DNA from: CAIUPE01 sp046091665
GTDB lineage: Bacteria; Pseudomonadota; Alphaproteobacteria; Rhizobiales; Beijerinckiaceae
Assembly: GCA_046091665.1 (NCBI GenBank)
Contig: JBJTCD010000053.1
Span: 10,636-74,635 of the forward strand
Length of the DNA: 64,000 bases
Reading direction: 5' to 3'
Below are positions 17,416 through 25,397 of the stretch, in pieces; the stretch's first letter is position 1; each line of letters opens with the position of its first letter. A program made the translations under genes and the position numbers. The notes beneath the pieces were generated by a model, which was not told the DNA's origin, ran no database searches, and saw nothing but the letters and a program-made list of their open reading frames with translations.

Positions 17416-18345
17416 ATGGGTCAATCGAAACCATATCGCGCGCTCCTGATTGCCGGGCCGACGGCCAGCGGCAAGACCGCGCTTGCGCTTACCCTCGCGG
17501 ACCGGTTTGGCGGCGCAATAATCAACACCGACTCAATGCAGGTCTATCGCGATCTTTCTATCATAACCGCACGGCCAACTGCGGAAGAAATGGCGCGCGC
17601 GCCGCATTTCCTCTTCGGAACTGTGGACGCCGCGCTGAATTACTCGGTCGCGTGGTGGCTCGCCGATGCGGGCGAAGCCTTGAAGCAGATTGAAGGCGAA
17701 GGGCGTTTGCCGATCTTTGTCGGCGGAACGGGTCTCTATTTCCGCGCCCTTACCGAGGGTCTCTCCGATATTCCTCCTGTACCTGATGAGATCAGGGCGG
17801 AACTCCGCGCTTGGGCTGAGGGGCGTGACCCCGCAGCGCTTCATGCGCGGCTTGCCGAGCGCGACCCCGAAACGGCGGCACATCTTCGCCCCACTGATCC
17901 GCAACGCATACTGCGTGCGCTCGAAGTCATTGAGGCGACAGGCCGCTCTTTGCGCTCCTTCCATGACGAGCGGCGTGGCGCGGTGCTGAAATCGGAAGAG
18001 GTGCTTTCGATTTTTCTCGCGCCGGATCGTGACGTGTTGCGGGCGCGCATTGATGCGCGCTTTGACGGCATGATCGCATCAGGTACGGTTGAGGAGGTCA
18101 CGAGGCTCGCCGCGCGCGGGCTTGATCCTGCTTTACCAGCCATGCGCGCCCATGGCGTGCCTGGCATCATTCGCGCGCTTCATGGTGATGTTTCGATGGA
18201 AGACGCCATTGAGAAGGGTAAAGCCGACACGCGCGCTTATTCCAAACGCCAACACACGTGGTTTCGCCATCAAGCGCCTGATTTTGTTTGGGTCAAACCG
18301 GAGGAGGCGGAGGGGTGGGTGAGGGACAAAATGGGTTGTGGCTAA
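17416..18345 (+). CDS. miaA: tRNA dimethylallyltransferase MiaA
   Basis: The 309-residue protein (start at 17416) begins with ALLIAGPTASGKTALAL, the P-loop of MiaA, followed by GGAIINTDSMQVYRDL, FVGGTGLYFRALTEGL and the C-terminal YSKRQHTWFRHQ. It adds a dimethylallyl group to A37 of tRNAs that read U-starting codons. The frame is open upstream but that part lies opposite serB. Start codons of serB and miaA are 15 bases apart. Confidence 0.95.
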   Translation: MGQSKPYRALLIAGPTASGKTALALTLADRFGGAIINTDSMQVYRDLSIITARPTAEEMARAPHFLFGTVDAALNYSVAWWLADAGEALKQIEGEGRLPIFVGGTGLYFRALTEGLSDIPPVPDEIRAELRAWAEGRDPAALHARLAERDPETAAHLRPTDPQRILRALEVIEATGRSLRSFHDERRGAVLKSEEVLSIFLAPDRDVLRARIDARFDGMIASGTVEEVTRLAARGLDPALPAMRAHGVPGIIRALHGDVSMEDAIEKGKADTRAYSKRQHTWFRHQAPDFVWVKPEEAEGWVRDKMGCG

Positions 18346-18443
18346 GAGCTTTGCACCCTTGGGTTTCTGGACGTTCGTCGAAGAGCAGGTTTTTCTGAAG
18401 CCAATATCTCCATTGACATTTCCAATTATTGTTACTACAAAAA

Positions 18444-18722
18444 ATGGAAATCGAATTCGATCCGGAAAAGCGCCTGCGAACGCTCTTAGAGCGTGGCTTG
18501 GATATGGCCGATGTTTGGCGTGTTTACGAAGGTCCCGTGCTTACTTTTGATGATCTTCGGTTCGAATATGGTGAAGAACGCAAAATTACCATCGGGTATC
18601 TTCGCGGTAGAATGGTTTCATTTGCTTGGACGCCACGCGGGCGCAAGATTCGTGTAATCAGCTTGAGGAAGATGAATGAGCGCGAACAAAAACTATTCGG
18701 AAAGCAACTGGCAAGATCCTGA
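18444..18722 (+). CDS. brnT: BrnT-family toxin
   Basis: The 92-residue protein begins MEIEFDPEKR, has the ADVWRVYEGP segment, and contains YGEERKITIGYLRGRMVSFAWTPRGRKIRVISLRKMNEREQK, the RNase-fold core of BrnT toxins. It overlaps the downstream antitoxin gene by 47 bases, the usual BrnT-first order. A TTGACA at 18413-18418 lies upstream, but its 17-base-spaced partner (TACAAA, 18436-18441) would place transcription start at or inside the ATG, so the promoter is uncertain. Confidence 0.9.
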   Translation: MEIEFDPEKRLRTLLERGLDMADVWRVYEGPVLTFDDLRFEYGEERKITIGYLRGRMVSFAWTPRGRKIRVISLRKMNEREQKLFGKQLARS

Positions 18723-18945
18723 TGATGTACCCGATCTTTCCACGCCCGAGTGGCAAGCGATCATTGCGAAAGTCTCTGTTCGGCGAGGGCGGCCGCCATT
18801 GGACGAGCCCAAAATTTCAACGACCATTAGGCTCGATGCAGATATTGTTTCAGCGTTTCGTGCCGAGGGCGCGGGGTGGCAGACACGGATCAATGATGTT
18901 TTGCGGTCACACCTTGAGCAACAGGCGAAATCACGATCGGCCTGA
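18676..18945 (+). CDS. brnA: BrnA-family antitoxin
   Basis: This 89-residue protein has the BrnA features: DDVPDLSTPEWQ, RRGRPPLDEPKISTTIRLDADIVSAFRAEGAGWQTRINDVLRSHL (ribbon-helix-helix). In known BrnTA pairs it neutralises BrnT and represses the operon. Its last bases lie 22 bases before the promoter of the ilv leader. Confidence 0.92.
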   Translation: MSANKNYSESNWQDPDDVPDLSTPEWQAIIAKVSVRRGRPPLDEPKISTTIRLDADIVSAFRAEGAGWQTRINDVLRSHLEQQAKSRSA

Positions 18946-18967
18946 AAGCTGATGCTCGTTGTCCCAC

Positions 18968-19000
18968 TTGACGCATAGCGAAAACAGCCTTAGTTTTCGC
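18968..19000 (+). promoter_or_regulatory. Candidate ilv promoter with an 8-bp inverted repeat over the -10
   Basis: TTGACG (18968-18973) and TAGTTT (18991-18996) are 17 bases apart. A perfect inverted repeat GCGAAAAC (18978-18985) / GTTTTCGC (18993-19000) covers the spacer and the -10. The promoter would drive the ilv leader peptide and ilvB. The inverted repeat could be an operator; no regulator is evident. Confidence 0.55.
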
Positions 19001-19024
19001 ACCGAAATATGTAGGAGAGGCGCG

Positions 19025-19078
19025 GTGCGCATGATTATTCTTGTAGTTATGGGGCGTCAGGAGCGGGGCGGATTTTGA
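19025..19078 (+). CDS. ilv leader peptide (Ile/Leu/Val-rich)
   Basis: A 17-codon frame from GTG reads MRMIILVVMGRQERGGF. It follows an AGGAG site by 7 bases and contains Ile-Ile-Leu-Val-Val in a row. A Rho-independent hairpin with six T follows, and then ilvB. This is the standard arrangement of ribosome-mediated attenuation of branched-chain amino acid genes. Confidence 0.85.
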   Translation: MRMIILVVMGRQERGGF

Positions 19079-19108
19079 TCCGTTGATCCCGAAACTGGCG
19101 CTTAACCG

Positions 19109-19133
19109 ACCCCCTCCGAACAGGGGGTTTTTT
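19109..19133 (+). terminator. ilv attenuator terminator
   Basis: ACCCCC and GGGGGT form a 6-bp stem with an eight-base loop, immediately followed by a run of six T, 50 bases before the ilvB start. Its place between leader peptide and structural gene makes it an attenuator rather than an end-of-gene terminator. Confidence 0.88.
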
Positions 19134-19183
19134 ATTGCCTTAAAGCCGAAACCTGATCCTTCGAGGCGGGGCGGCACGGAGAG

Positions 19184-20962
19184 ATGACAATGACTGAGAC
19201 GATGAGCGGTGCGGAAATGGTGATCAAGGCCCTGCAAGATCAGGGCGTCGAGCATATTTTCGGCTATCCCGGCGGGGCGGTTCTGCCAATCTATGATGCG
19301 ATGTTTCACCAAGACAAAGTGAAACATGTTCTCGTCCGTCATGAGCAGGGCGCGGTACACGCGGCTGAAGGCTATGCGCGCTCATCCGGCAAAGTGGGCT
19401 GTGTGCTTGTGACCTCGGGTCCGGGCGCCACAAATGCGGTCACTGGTTTGACGGACGCGATGCTCGATTCCATTCCGCTTGTCTGCATCACCGGTCAGGT
19501 GCCAACCCATCTCATCGGCTCGGATGCGTTTCAAGAATGCGACACGGTCGGCATCACGCGTCACTGCACGAAGCATAATTACCTCGTGCGTTCAGTTGAG
19601 GATTTGCCGCGCATTCTGCACGAAGCTTTTTATGTTGCGTCGAACGGACGTCCGGGTCCGGTTGTGGTTGATATTCCAAAAGACGTACAATTTGCGATGG
19701 GCAAATATGATCGTCCGAAGGACAATCAGCACAAGACCTATCGTCCGCAAGTGGAAGGCGACATCGAGAAAATTCGTGCGGCCGTGAAATTGATGGCGGG
19801 TGCGAAGAAGCCTGTATTCTATACAGGCGGCGGCGTGATCAATGCGGGTACCGAAGCTTCGGCCACATTGCGCGAGCTTGTGCGTTTGACGGGCTATCCG
19901 ATCACATCAACTTTGATGGGGCTTGGTGCTTATCCCGCGGCTGATCCGCAATGGCTCGGTATGCTCGGCATGCACGGCACATACGAAGCCAATCTCGCGA
20001 TGCATGATTGCGATGTGATGATTTGCATCGGCGCGCGTTTTGATGATCGCATCACCGGTCGTTTGAATGCGTTCTCCCCGAATTCCAAAAAGATTCATGT
20101 CGATATTGACCCCTCGTCAATCAATAAAAATGTGAAGGCGGATATCGGCATTGTCGGCGATTGCGGCCATGTGCTCAAAAGCATGCTTGCAGAATGGAAG
20201 GCGCTTGATAAAGCGCCCGATCGCAAACGTCTTGATCCATGGTGGACTGAAATCAAAACATGGCAAGCGCGTAAATGCTTGGCCTATCGTGGTTCTGACA
20301 AAGTGATCAAACCGCAATATGCGGTTGAGCGTCTTTATGCGCTCACCAAAGATATGGACCCCTATATCACAACCGAAGTTGGCCAGCATCAAATGTGGGC
20401 CGCGCAGTATTTCCGTTTTGAAAGCCCTAATCGTTGGATGACATCGGGTGGTTTGGGAACGATGGGTTATGGCTTGCCGGCTGCGATTGGAACCCAGATG
20501 GCCAACCCCGGTAAACTCGTTATCGACATTGCCGGTGAAGCTTCAATCCTCATGAATATTCAGGAAATGTCGACGGCAGTTCAATATCGTTTGCCGGTGA
20601 AGATCTTTATTCTGAATAATGAGTATATGGGCATGGTGCGTCAATGGCAGGAATTGCTGCATGGCTCGCGTTATGCGGAGAGTTATTCAGACTCACTGCC
20701 GGATTTCGTAAAACTCGCGGAAGCCTATGGCGCGCATGGCATTCGCTGCAATGATCCAGCAAAGCTTGATGATGCGATCCGCGAAATGATCGCTTCGCCC
20801 AAGCCGGTGATTTTCGACTGCCATGTCGAGAAGATGGAAAATTGTTTCCCGATGATTCCGTCGGGCAAGGCCCATAATGAAATGTTGCTCAATGACCTTA
20901 GCGATGATGCCGGCGTGGATATCGGCAATGTAATCGACGCCAAGGGCAAAGCGCTTGTGTGA
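19184..20962 (+). CDS. ilvB: Acetolactate synthase large (catalytic) subunit
   Basis: A 592-residue ThDP enzyme with the three expected domains: GVEHIFGYPGGAVLPIYDA and the catalytic Glu in VRHEQGAVHAAEGYAR (residues about 20-70), a central FAD-type domain, and a C-terminal ThDP-binding domain ending in the metal-binding segment IAGEASILMNIQEM and NNEYMGMVRQWQ. It condenses two pyruvates, or pyruvate with 2-oxobutyrate, for valine, leucine and isoleucine. The usual GDG/GDA of the ThDP motif reads GEA here. It follows the attenuator; ilvH lies 750 bases downstream after a GST gene. Confidence 0.95.
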   Translation: MTMTETMSGAEMVIKALQDQGVEHIFGYPGGAVLPIYDAMFHQDKVKHVLVRHEQGAVHAAEGYARSSGKVGCVLVTSGPGATNAVTGLTDAMLDSIPLVCITGQVPTHLIGSDAFQECDTVGITRHCTKHNYLVRSVEDLPRILHEAFYVASNGRPGPVVVDIPKDVQFAMGKYDRPKDNQHKTYRPQVEGDIEKIRAAVKLMAGAKKPVFYTGGGVINAGTEASATLRELVRLTGYPITSTLMGLGAYPAADPQWLGMLGMHGTYEANLAMHDCDVMICIGARFDDRITGRLNAFSPNSKKIHVDIDPSSINKNVKADIGIVGDCGHVLKSMLAEWKALDKAPDRKRLDPWWTEIKTWQARKCLAYRGSDKVIKPQYAVERLYALTKDMDPYITTEVGQHQMWAAQYFRFESPNRWMTSGGLGTMGYGLPAAIGTQMANPGKLVIDIAGEASILMNIQEMSTAVQYRLPVKIFILNNEYMGMVRQWQELLHGSRYAESYSDSLPDFVKLAEAYGAHGIRCNDPAKLDDAIREMIASPKPVIFDCHVEKMENCFPMIPSGKAHNEMLLNDLSDDAGVDIGNVIDAKGKALV

Positions 20963-21003
20963 GTGTGTTTTTCGCGGATTTTTCTGATCAGAAAGACTAA
21001 CAA

Positions 21004-21684
21004 ATGAAACTCGCCATTGGCACAAAAGCCTATTCGTCATGGTCGCTTCGGCCATGGATTTTGTTGAAGGCGCATCACATCGCGTTTGAAGAGGATCTCA
21101 TTCCTCTAGATACGCCTGAATTCCGTCCGCGTGTGAATGCCTATCAGGCAGGCTCAACTGTGCCGATCCTCGTTGATGGCGATGTCACGGTGTGGGAGTC
21201 GCTTGCGATCATGGAATATGTGGCAGATCGCTTTCCTGAAAAAGCGATTTGGCCCAAAGACATCAAAGCGCGTGCGTTCGCGCGGGTCATTGCGAATGAA
21301 ATGCATGCGGGCTTTCGTGGCCTTCGTGCCGCATGCCCGATGAATTTGCGCAAACGCTATGCCGAGATGGATCGTGGTGAACTTGTTGCCAAAGATGTTG
21401 CGCGTTCAACGAGCATTTTAAAGCAAGCCATCGAGCGTTTTGGCAAACCCTCAGGTGAGGGGCCGTTTTTGTTTGGTGCGTTCACCGCAGCGGACGCGAT
21501 GTATACGCCGCTTGTTTCACGCTTCCAGACTTACTCGATTAACGTCGATCCGGTGATCCGTTCCTATATGGAAGCGATCTTCGATCATCCTGCTTTTGTC
21601 GAATGGCATAAGGCGGCGATGGAAAACACACAAATTGTTCCGCATGACGAAGTCGATGAGCCTTCGATTGGTGCATTCAGGTAA
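21004..21684 (+). CDS. Glutathione S-transferase family protein
   Basis: The 226-residue protein has an N-terminal thioredoxin-like domain (KAYSSWSLRPWILLKAHHIAFEED; STVPILVDGDVTVWESLAIMEYVADRFP, with the Glu-Ser glutathione-binding pair) and an all-helical C-terminal domain (LFGAFTAADAMYTPLVSRFQTY). The substrate is unknown. It sits between ilvB and ilvH on the same strand, 41 and 29 bases away, so it is probably co-transcribed with them. Confidence 0.9.
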   Translation: MKLAIGTKAYSSWSLRPWILLKAHHIAFEEDLIPLDTPEFRPRVNAYQAGSTVPILVDGDVTVWESLAIMEYVADRFPEKAIWPKDIKARAFARVIANEMHAGFRGLRAACPMNLRKRYAEMDRGELVAKDVARSTSILKQAIERFGKPSGEGPFLFGAFTAADAMYTPLVSRFQTYSINVDPVIRSYMEAIFDHPAFVEWHKAAMENTQIVPHDEVDEPSIGAFR

Positions 21685-21713
21685 AAAAATAAACGCGTTG
21701 AAAGTTTAATCAG

Positions 21714-22247
21714 ATGAAAAGCCACTATTCCGATGCCCCGATTGATACGTTGCCGCAACGCCGGACGCTCTCGGTTCTCGTTGACAATGAGCCCGGTGTT
21801 CTCGCGCGTATCGCGGGCCTTTTTTCCGGGCGCGGTTATAATATCGAAAGCCTCACAGTATCTGAGACCGAGCATGAAAAACATGTCTCGCGCATCACCA
21901 TTGTTACAACCGGCACCGCGATGGTGATTGAACAGATCAAGCATCAACTTGATCGCCTTGTCCCTGTTCATCGTGTCGTTGATCTCACCGCAGAAGGCGG
22001 TGCGGTGGAGCGTGAACTCGCGCTTGTGAAAGTGATTGGTAAAGGCGATAGCCGGAGTGAAGCTCTGCGCATTGCGGCGGCCTTTGGCGCGCGTACGCTT
22101 GATGCAACACTCGACTCTTTTGTCTTCGAGCTTACGGGCGATAGCGAGGAAATCGAGCGCTTCATTCGCGTGATGGCCGGACTTGGCCTCTCCGAAGTGT
22201 CCCGCACCGGCATTGCAGCCATGAGCCGAGGTGCCGAGGCGCTCTGA
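21714..22247 (+). CDS. ilvH: Acetolactate synthase regulatory subunit
   Basis: The 177-residue protein opens with an ACT domain (RRTLSVLVDNEPGVLARIAGLFSGRGYNIESLTVS) and ends with the IlvH C-terminal domain (RELALVKVIG, ARTLDATLDSFVFELTGDSEEIERFIRVMAGLGLSEVSRTGIAAMSRG). It activates IlvB and gives it valine sensitivity in the family. Confidence 0.96.
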   Translation: MKSHYSDAPIDTLPQRRTLSVLVDNEPGVLARIAGLFSGRGYNIESLTVSETEHEKHVSRITIVTTGTAMVIEQIKHQLDRLVPVHRVVDLTAEGGAVERELALVKVIGKGDSRSEALRIAAAFGARTLDATLDSFVFELTGDSEEIERFIRVMAGLGLSEVSRTGIAAMSRGAEAL

Positions 22248-22271
22248 ACCCTTGCCGACAGAAGATCAATG

Positions 22272-22286
22272 ATCTACATTGTAGAT
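22272..22286 (+). promoter_or_regulatory. Putative MazE operator (perfect palindrome)
   Basis: ATCTACA-T-TGTAGAT is a perfect palindrome 31 bases upstream of mazE. A further TACATTG copy follows at once. Operators of MazE-type antitoxins have this position. The function is inferred. Confidence 0.55.
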
Positions 22287-22317
22287 ACATTGTTCTCAGT
22301 CCAGAAGGGTTAGGCCC

Positions 22318-22635
22318 ATGCGGGTCAAAATCGCCAAATGGGGCAATTCAGCCGCGATCCGCCTGCCCAAGGCGGTGATAGAACAAATGCGCCTCGTCGA
22401 GGGAAGCGAAGCGGAACTGAGTGTTGCCAAGGGAGAGCTCCGCTTAAAAGCAGTTCCCCCCGTTGCGCGGCTTACGCGCGAGCTGCTGATCGCGAGTATG
22501 GATGAGGTGGGCCTAAGCGGCGCATCGGAAACCATTGATTGGGGTCGCGACCGCGGCGATGAAATCATTGTTGATGAGTATGTGAATGCGTCCACACCCT
22601 TGAACAACATGGGTGGGAAGAAACGTGCCTTTTGA
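22318..22635 (+). CDS. mazE: MazE-type AbrB-fold antitoxin
   Basis: The 105-residue protein begins VKIAKWGNSAAIRLPKAVIEQMRLVEGSEAELSV, the swapped-hairpin AbrB DNA-binding fold of MazE. The C-terminal half is acidic and likely binds the toxin. It overlaps mazF by 11 to 23 bases, depending on the mazF start. Confidence 0.92.
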   Translation: MRVKIAKWGNSAAIRLPKAVIEQMRLVEGSEAELSVAKGELRLKAVPPVARLTRELLIASMDEVGLSGASETIDWGRDRGDEIIVDEYVNASTPLNNMGGKKRAF

Positions 22636-22972
22636 CGCGGGTGATCTCTACTGGGCCGAGCTCGACGGCTATCAGGGAACCGAGCAAGGCGGCCGACGAC
22701 CAGTTTTGATTGTTACTGAGCGCTTTTATAATGATCGTTCAAACCGCGTGATTGTGTGTCCGGTTTCCACTCGTGAACGTGGATGGAAAACGGAAGTAAG
22801 ACTTGCTGAAAACTTGCCAATAAAAGGTGTTGTGTTGACGGATCAAATCCGTGCGTTGGATCACCAGTTGCGATTGTTTGGTTTTATCGCCCGATTATCT
22901 GACGAAAACTTGGCCGAGGTGAGAAACGTCCTTGGCTTGATTTTGGTATTTCAAAACACTCATGACCTCTGA
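22625..22972 (+). CDS. mazF: MazF/PemK-type endoribonuclease toxin
   Basis: From the GTG at 22625 the protein has 115 residues: FDAGDLYWAELDGYQGTEQGGRRPVLIVTE, VIVCPVSTRERGWKTEVRL and VLTDQIRALD, which are the conserved MazF strands with the Arg of RRPVLI and the Thr/Ser of PVST. MazF toxins cut mRNA at short motifs. A GTG at 22613 is an alternative start. The pair interrupts the conserved step from ilvH to ilvC. Its 3' end overlaps the lysE-like gene by 11 bases. Confidence 0.92.
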   Translation: MPFDAGDLYWAELDGYQGTEQGGRRPVLIVTERFYNDRSNRVIVCPVSTRERGWKTEVRLAENLPIKGVVLTDQIRALDHQLRLFGFIARLSDENLAEVRNVLGLILVFQNTHDL

Positions 22973-23558
22973 CACGCTGTTCGCGTTGATCCTCTATTCT
23001 TTTGCCACGTCCATCACACCGGGCCCGAACAATCTGATGCTTCTGGCTTCAGGCACAAATTTCGGCATGAAGCGCACGATCCCTCATGCGTTGGGGATCG
23101 GCTTCGGTTTTGTTGTCATGACGATCCTTGTGGGTATGGGAATGGGTGCGGTCGAGCAGCTTCTGCCGGGCTTCTCAATGGCTTTGCGGATCCTGTCGCT
23201 CATCTATCTCGCATGGTTGGCTTGGCGTTTGGCGACGAGCGGCTCATTGAGCGCGGTCGATGGGGACGCGAAACCCATGGGCTTTATCGCCGCGAGCCTC
23301 TTTCAATGGATCAACCCGAAAGCCTGGGCGATGGCATTGACCGCTATGGCCATCTACACAACGCCCGAAAACCACACGATGAGCGTCTTCATCGTCGCGC
23401 TGATTTTTGAGGCGGTTGGCTTGCCCTGCATGTTTGTTTGGGCCGGATTTGGCGTGGCGTTACGCGGATTTCTGTCAGTTCCTGCCCGTTTGCGCGCTTT
23501 TAACATCGTGATGGCGCTTATTCTCGTCGGCTCCACTGTGCCTTATGCGCTCGGGTGA
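22962..23558 (+). CDS. LysE/RhtB-family amino acid exporter
   Basis: A 198-residue membrane protein with about six hydrophobic segments and the family start FATSITPGPNNLMLLASGTNFG. QWINPKAWAMALTAMAIYT is the second family signature. LysE/RhtB proteins export amino acids and related metabolites; the cargo is unknown. Its start lies within the end of mazF. Confidence 0.92.
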   Translation: MTSDTLFALILYSFATSITPGPNNLMLLASGTNFGMKRTIPHALGIGFGFVVMTILVGMGMGAVEQLLPGFSMALRILSLIYLAWLAWRLATSGSLSAVDGDAKPMGFIAASLFQWINPKAWAMALTAMAIYTTPENHTMSVFIVALIFEAVGLPCMFVWAGFGVALRGFLSVPARLRAFNIVMALILVGSTVPYALG

Positions 23559-23665
23559 GGGGCGCCTAGCGCGCGCCCGCTTGACCAAACCGAACCATCC
23601 CCTTAAGCGGTGTCCCCGACAGAATTCACCCTTAAACCACTTAAATTTGGCCAGGAGCCCCGCCC

Positions 23666-24685
23666 ATGCGTGTGTATTATGATCGCGACGCCGACATCAA
23701 TCTGATCAAAGGCAAAAACGTCGCCATTGTCGGCTATGGATCGCAGGGCCATGCCCATGCGCTCAATCTTCGCGACTCGGGCGTGAAGAACATTGTTGTC
23801 GCGCTTCGTGCGGGTTCACCAACGGCAAAGAAGGCGGAAGGCGAAGGCCTGAAAGTCATGACCGTTGTTGAAGCGGCAAAATGGGCCGATGTTGTGATGA
23901 TGCTCACGCCCGACGAATTGCAGGCTGATATTTATCGCGACGAATTGCATGCGAATATGAAAAAGGGCGCAGCTCTTTTGTTCGCTCATGGTTTGAATGT
24001 GCATTTCAATCTCATCGAGCCGCGCAAAGATCTCGACGTGTTGATGGTCGCGCCGAAGGGCCCTGGCCATACTGTGCGTTCGGAATATCAAAAAGGTGGC
24101 GGCGTGCCGACTTTGATCGCGATCCATCAGGACGCAACCGGCAATGCCCATGATCTCGGTCTTTCCTACGCCTCAGCCAATGGCGGTGGTCGCGCGGGCA
24201 TCATCGAAACGACATTCAAAGAAGAATGCGAAACCGATTTGTTCGGTGAACAAGTCGTGCTTTGCGGCGGTCTTGTTGAACTGATCCGCGCCGGTTTCGA
24301 AACCTTGGTCGAAGCGGGTTACGCACCGGAAATGGCCTATTTTGAATGCTTGCACGAAGTGAAGCTGATCGTGGATCTCATCTATGAAGGCGGCATCGCC
24401 AATATGAATTACTCGATCTCGAACACGGCCGAATATGGCGAATATGTCACCGGCCCGCGCATCATCACGTCTGAAACAAAGGCCGAAATGAAACGCGTTC
24501 TCGACGACATTCAGACCGGCAAATTCACGCGCGACTGGATGCTCGAGAACAAGGTCAACCAGACCTCGTTCAAAGCTGTGCGCGCGCGCCACAACGCGCA
24601 TCAGATCGAAGAAGTTGGCGCAAAGCTCCGCGCGATGATGCCGTGGATTGCGAAGAACAAGCTCGTCGACAAAGCGAAGAATTGA
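23666..24685 (+). CDS. ilvC: Ketol-acid reductoisomerase
   Basis: The 339-residue class I enzyme carries the Rossmann motif VAIVGYGSQGHAHALNLRDSG, APKGPGHTVR, FKEECETDLFGEQVVLCGG and ECLHEVKLIVDLIYEGG, the metal-binding acidic residues. It reduces and isomerises acetolactate for valine, leucine and isoleucine. CCAGGAG precedes the ATG. It has a separate transcription unit from ilvBH, about 1.4 kb downstream, and ends at a strong terminator. Confidence 0.97.
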   Translation: MRVYYDRDADINLIKGKNVAIVGYGSQGHAHALNLRDSGVKNIVVALRAGSPTAKKAEGEGLKVMTVVEAAKWADVVMMLTPDELQADIYRDELHANMKKGAALLFAHGLNVHFNLIEPRKDLDVLMVAPKGPGHTVRSEYQKGGGVPTLIAIHQDATGNAHDLGLSYASANGGGRAGIIETTFKEECETDLFGEQVVLCGGLVELIRAGFETLVEAGYAPEMAYFECLHEVKLIVDLIYEGGIANMNYSISNTAEYGEYVTGPRIITSETKAEMKRVLDDIQTGKFTRDWMLENKVNQTSFKAVRARHNAHQIEEVGAKLRAMMPWIAKNKLVDKAKN

Positions 24686-24710
24686 TCTCTGTCGATCAAT
24701 AAAAATAAAA

Positions 24711-24735
24711 AGCCTCGCGAAAGCGGGGCTTTTTT
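24711..24735 (+). terminator. Rho-independent terminator after ilvC
   Basis: AGCCTCGC-GAAA-GCGGGGCT forms an 8-bp stem with one U-G pair and a GAAA tetraloop, followed by a T run. Confidence 0.92.
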
Positions 24736-24745
24736 GTTGGAGACT

Positions 24746-25141
24746 TTACGCAGCCAAAATCTTCTTAGGCCGTCCGCCGAGACGACCATTTGCGCGAGAA
24801 GCTTGAGCGCGCGCAATTGCCCGTTTCATCAATGTTGAACCGAGATGATCCGCTAAAAGATTCGGAACCGAGATGTCCGCATCAAGGCTTGGCACATGAA
24901 GGCCATAACCACCGCCTTCAATTTCAATTCTACTCAATTCATCAGCCGTAGCATTTTCAAGGCCAGGCAAAAAGGCAAGGGGGAAGCCAACGACAGCCCC
25001 GCTATTTAACTCTATTAATACGTGTTTGCTGCGCCGATCATAACGAGCAGAAATAGCGAGTAATTGACGCGCCATGCGCTTTTCAGTGCGCGTCGTTATT
25101 GTTTGAAAATCGCGGCTTGTCGGAACTTTGAACTTAGCCAT
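24746..25141 (-). CDS. DUF2442 domain protein
   Basis: The 131-residue protein contains LLAISARYDRRSKHVLIELNSGAVVGFPLAFLPGLENATADELSRIEIEGGGYGLHVPSLDADISVPNLLADHLGS, the DUF2442 fold, followed by a basic Ala/Arg/Gly tail (ARAQASRANGRLGGRPKK). The function is unknown. It overlaps the upstream DUF4160 gene by 8 bases. DUF4160-DUF2442 pairs recur in bacteria and behave like mobile, toxin-antitoxin-like modules in their distribution. Confidence 0.85.
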   Translation of the reverse strand: MAKFKVPTSRDFQTITTRTEKRMARQLLAISARYDRRSKHVLIELNSGAVVGFPLAFLPGLENATADELSRIEIEGGGYGLHVPSLDADISVPNLLADHLGSTLMKRAIARAQASRANGRLGGRPKKILAA

Positions 25142-25343
25142 GATACTCACTCCACTGCTTATAAATCATCGTTAAATTCTTTGCGAACAACGAACCAATT
25201 TCTCTGATTTCCGAAGGACGGAAGCCGGTCTGCTCCGTTAGAACCACGGGGCCTTCAGGGTAGTTCAATTCGAATTTTGCCCGTGCACCATCACGTCGGA
25301 TAGCATGAACATGTGGGGGCGGATGATCATTGGGATAGATCAC
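25134..25343 (-). CDS. DUF4160 domain protein, short or non-standard start
   Basis: The 69-residue frame begins at a GTG with IYPNDHPPPHVHAIRRDGARAKFELN, the DUF4160 signature with two His residues, and ends with IREIGSLFAKNLTMIYKQWSEYHG. Family members usually have 10-20 residues before the NDHPPPHVH motif. Here the in-frame codons upstream (encoding RFKTLKNIRVV) are open back to a TAA but contain no ATG, GTG or TTG. The true start may therefore be a rare codon, or the protein is short. The promoter and palindrome lie about 55-80 bases upstream. Confidence 0.8.
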   Translation of the reverse strand: MIYPNDHPPPHVHAIRRDGARAKFELNYPEGPVVLTEQTGFRPSEIREIGSLFAKNLTMIYKQWSEYHG

Positions 25344-25397
25344 GACACGGATATTCTTGAGGGTTTTAAAACGGTCGGCACAGGCGTTTTCTAGCCT

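Noticed and set aside
18890..19360. Minus-strand frame of 156 codons over the ilv leader
   Set aside because: It covers the promoter, leader peptide and terminator of ilvB and has no protein-like features.
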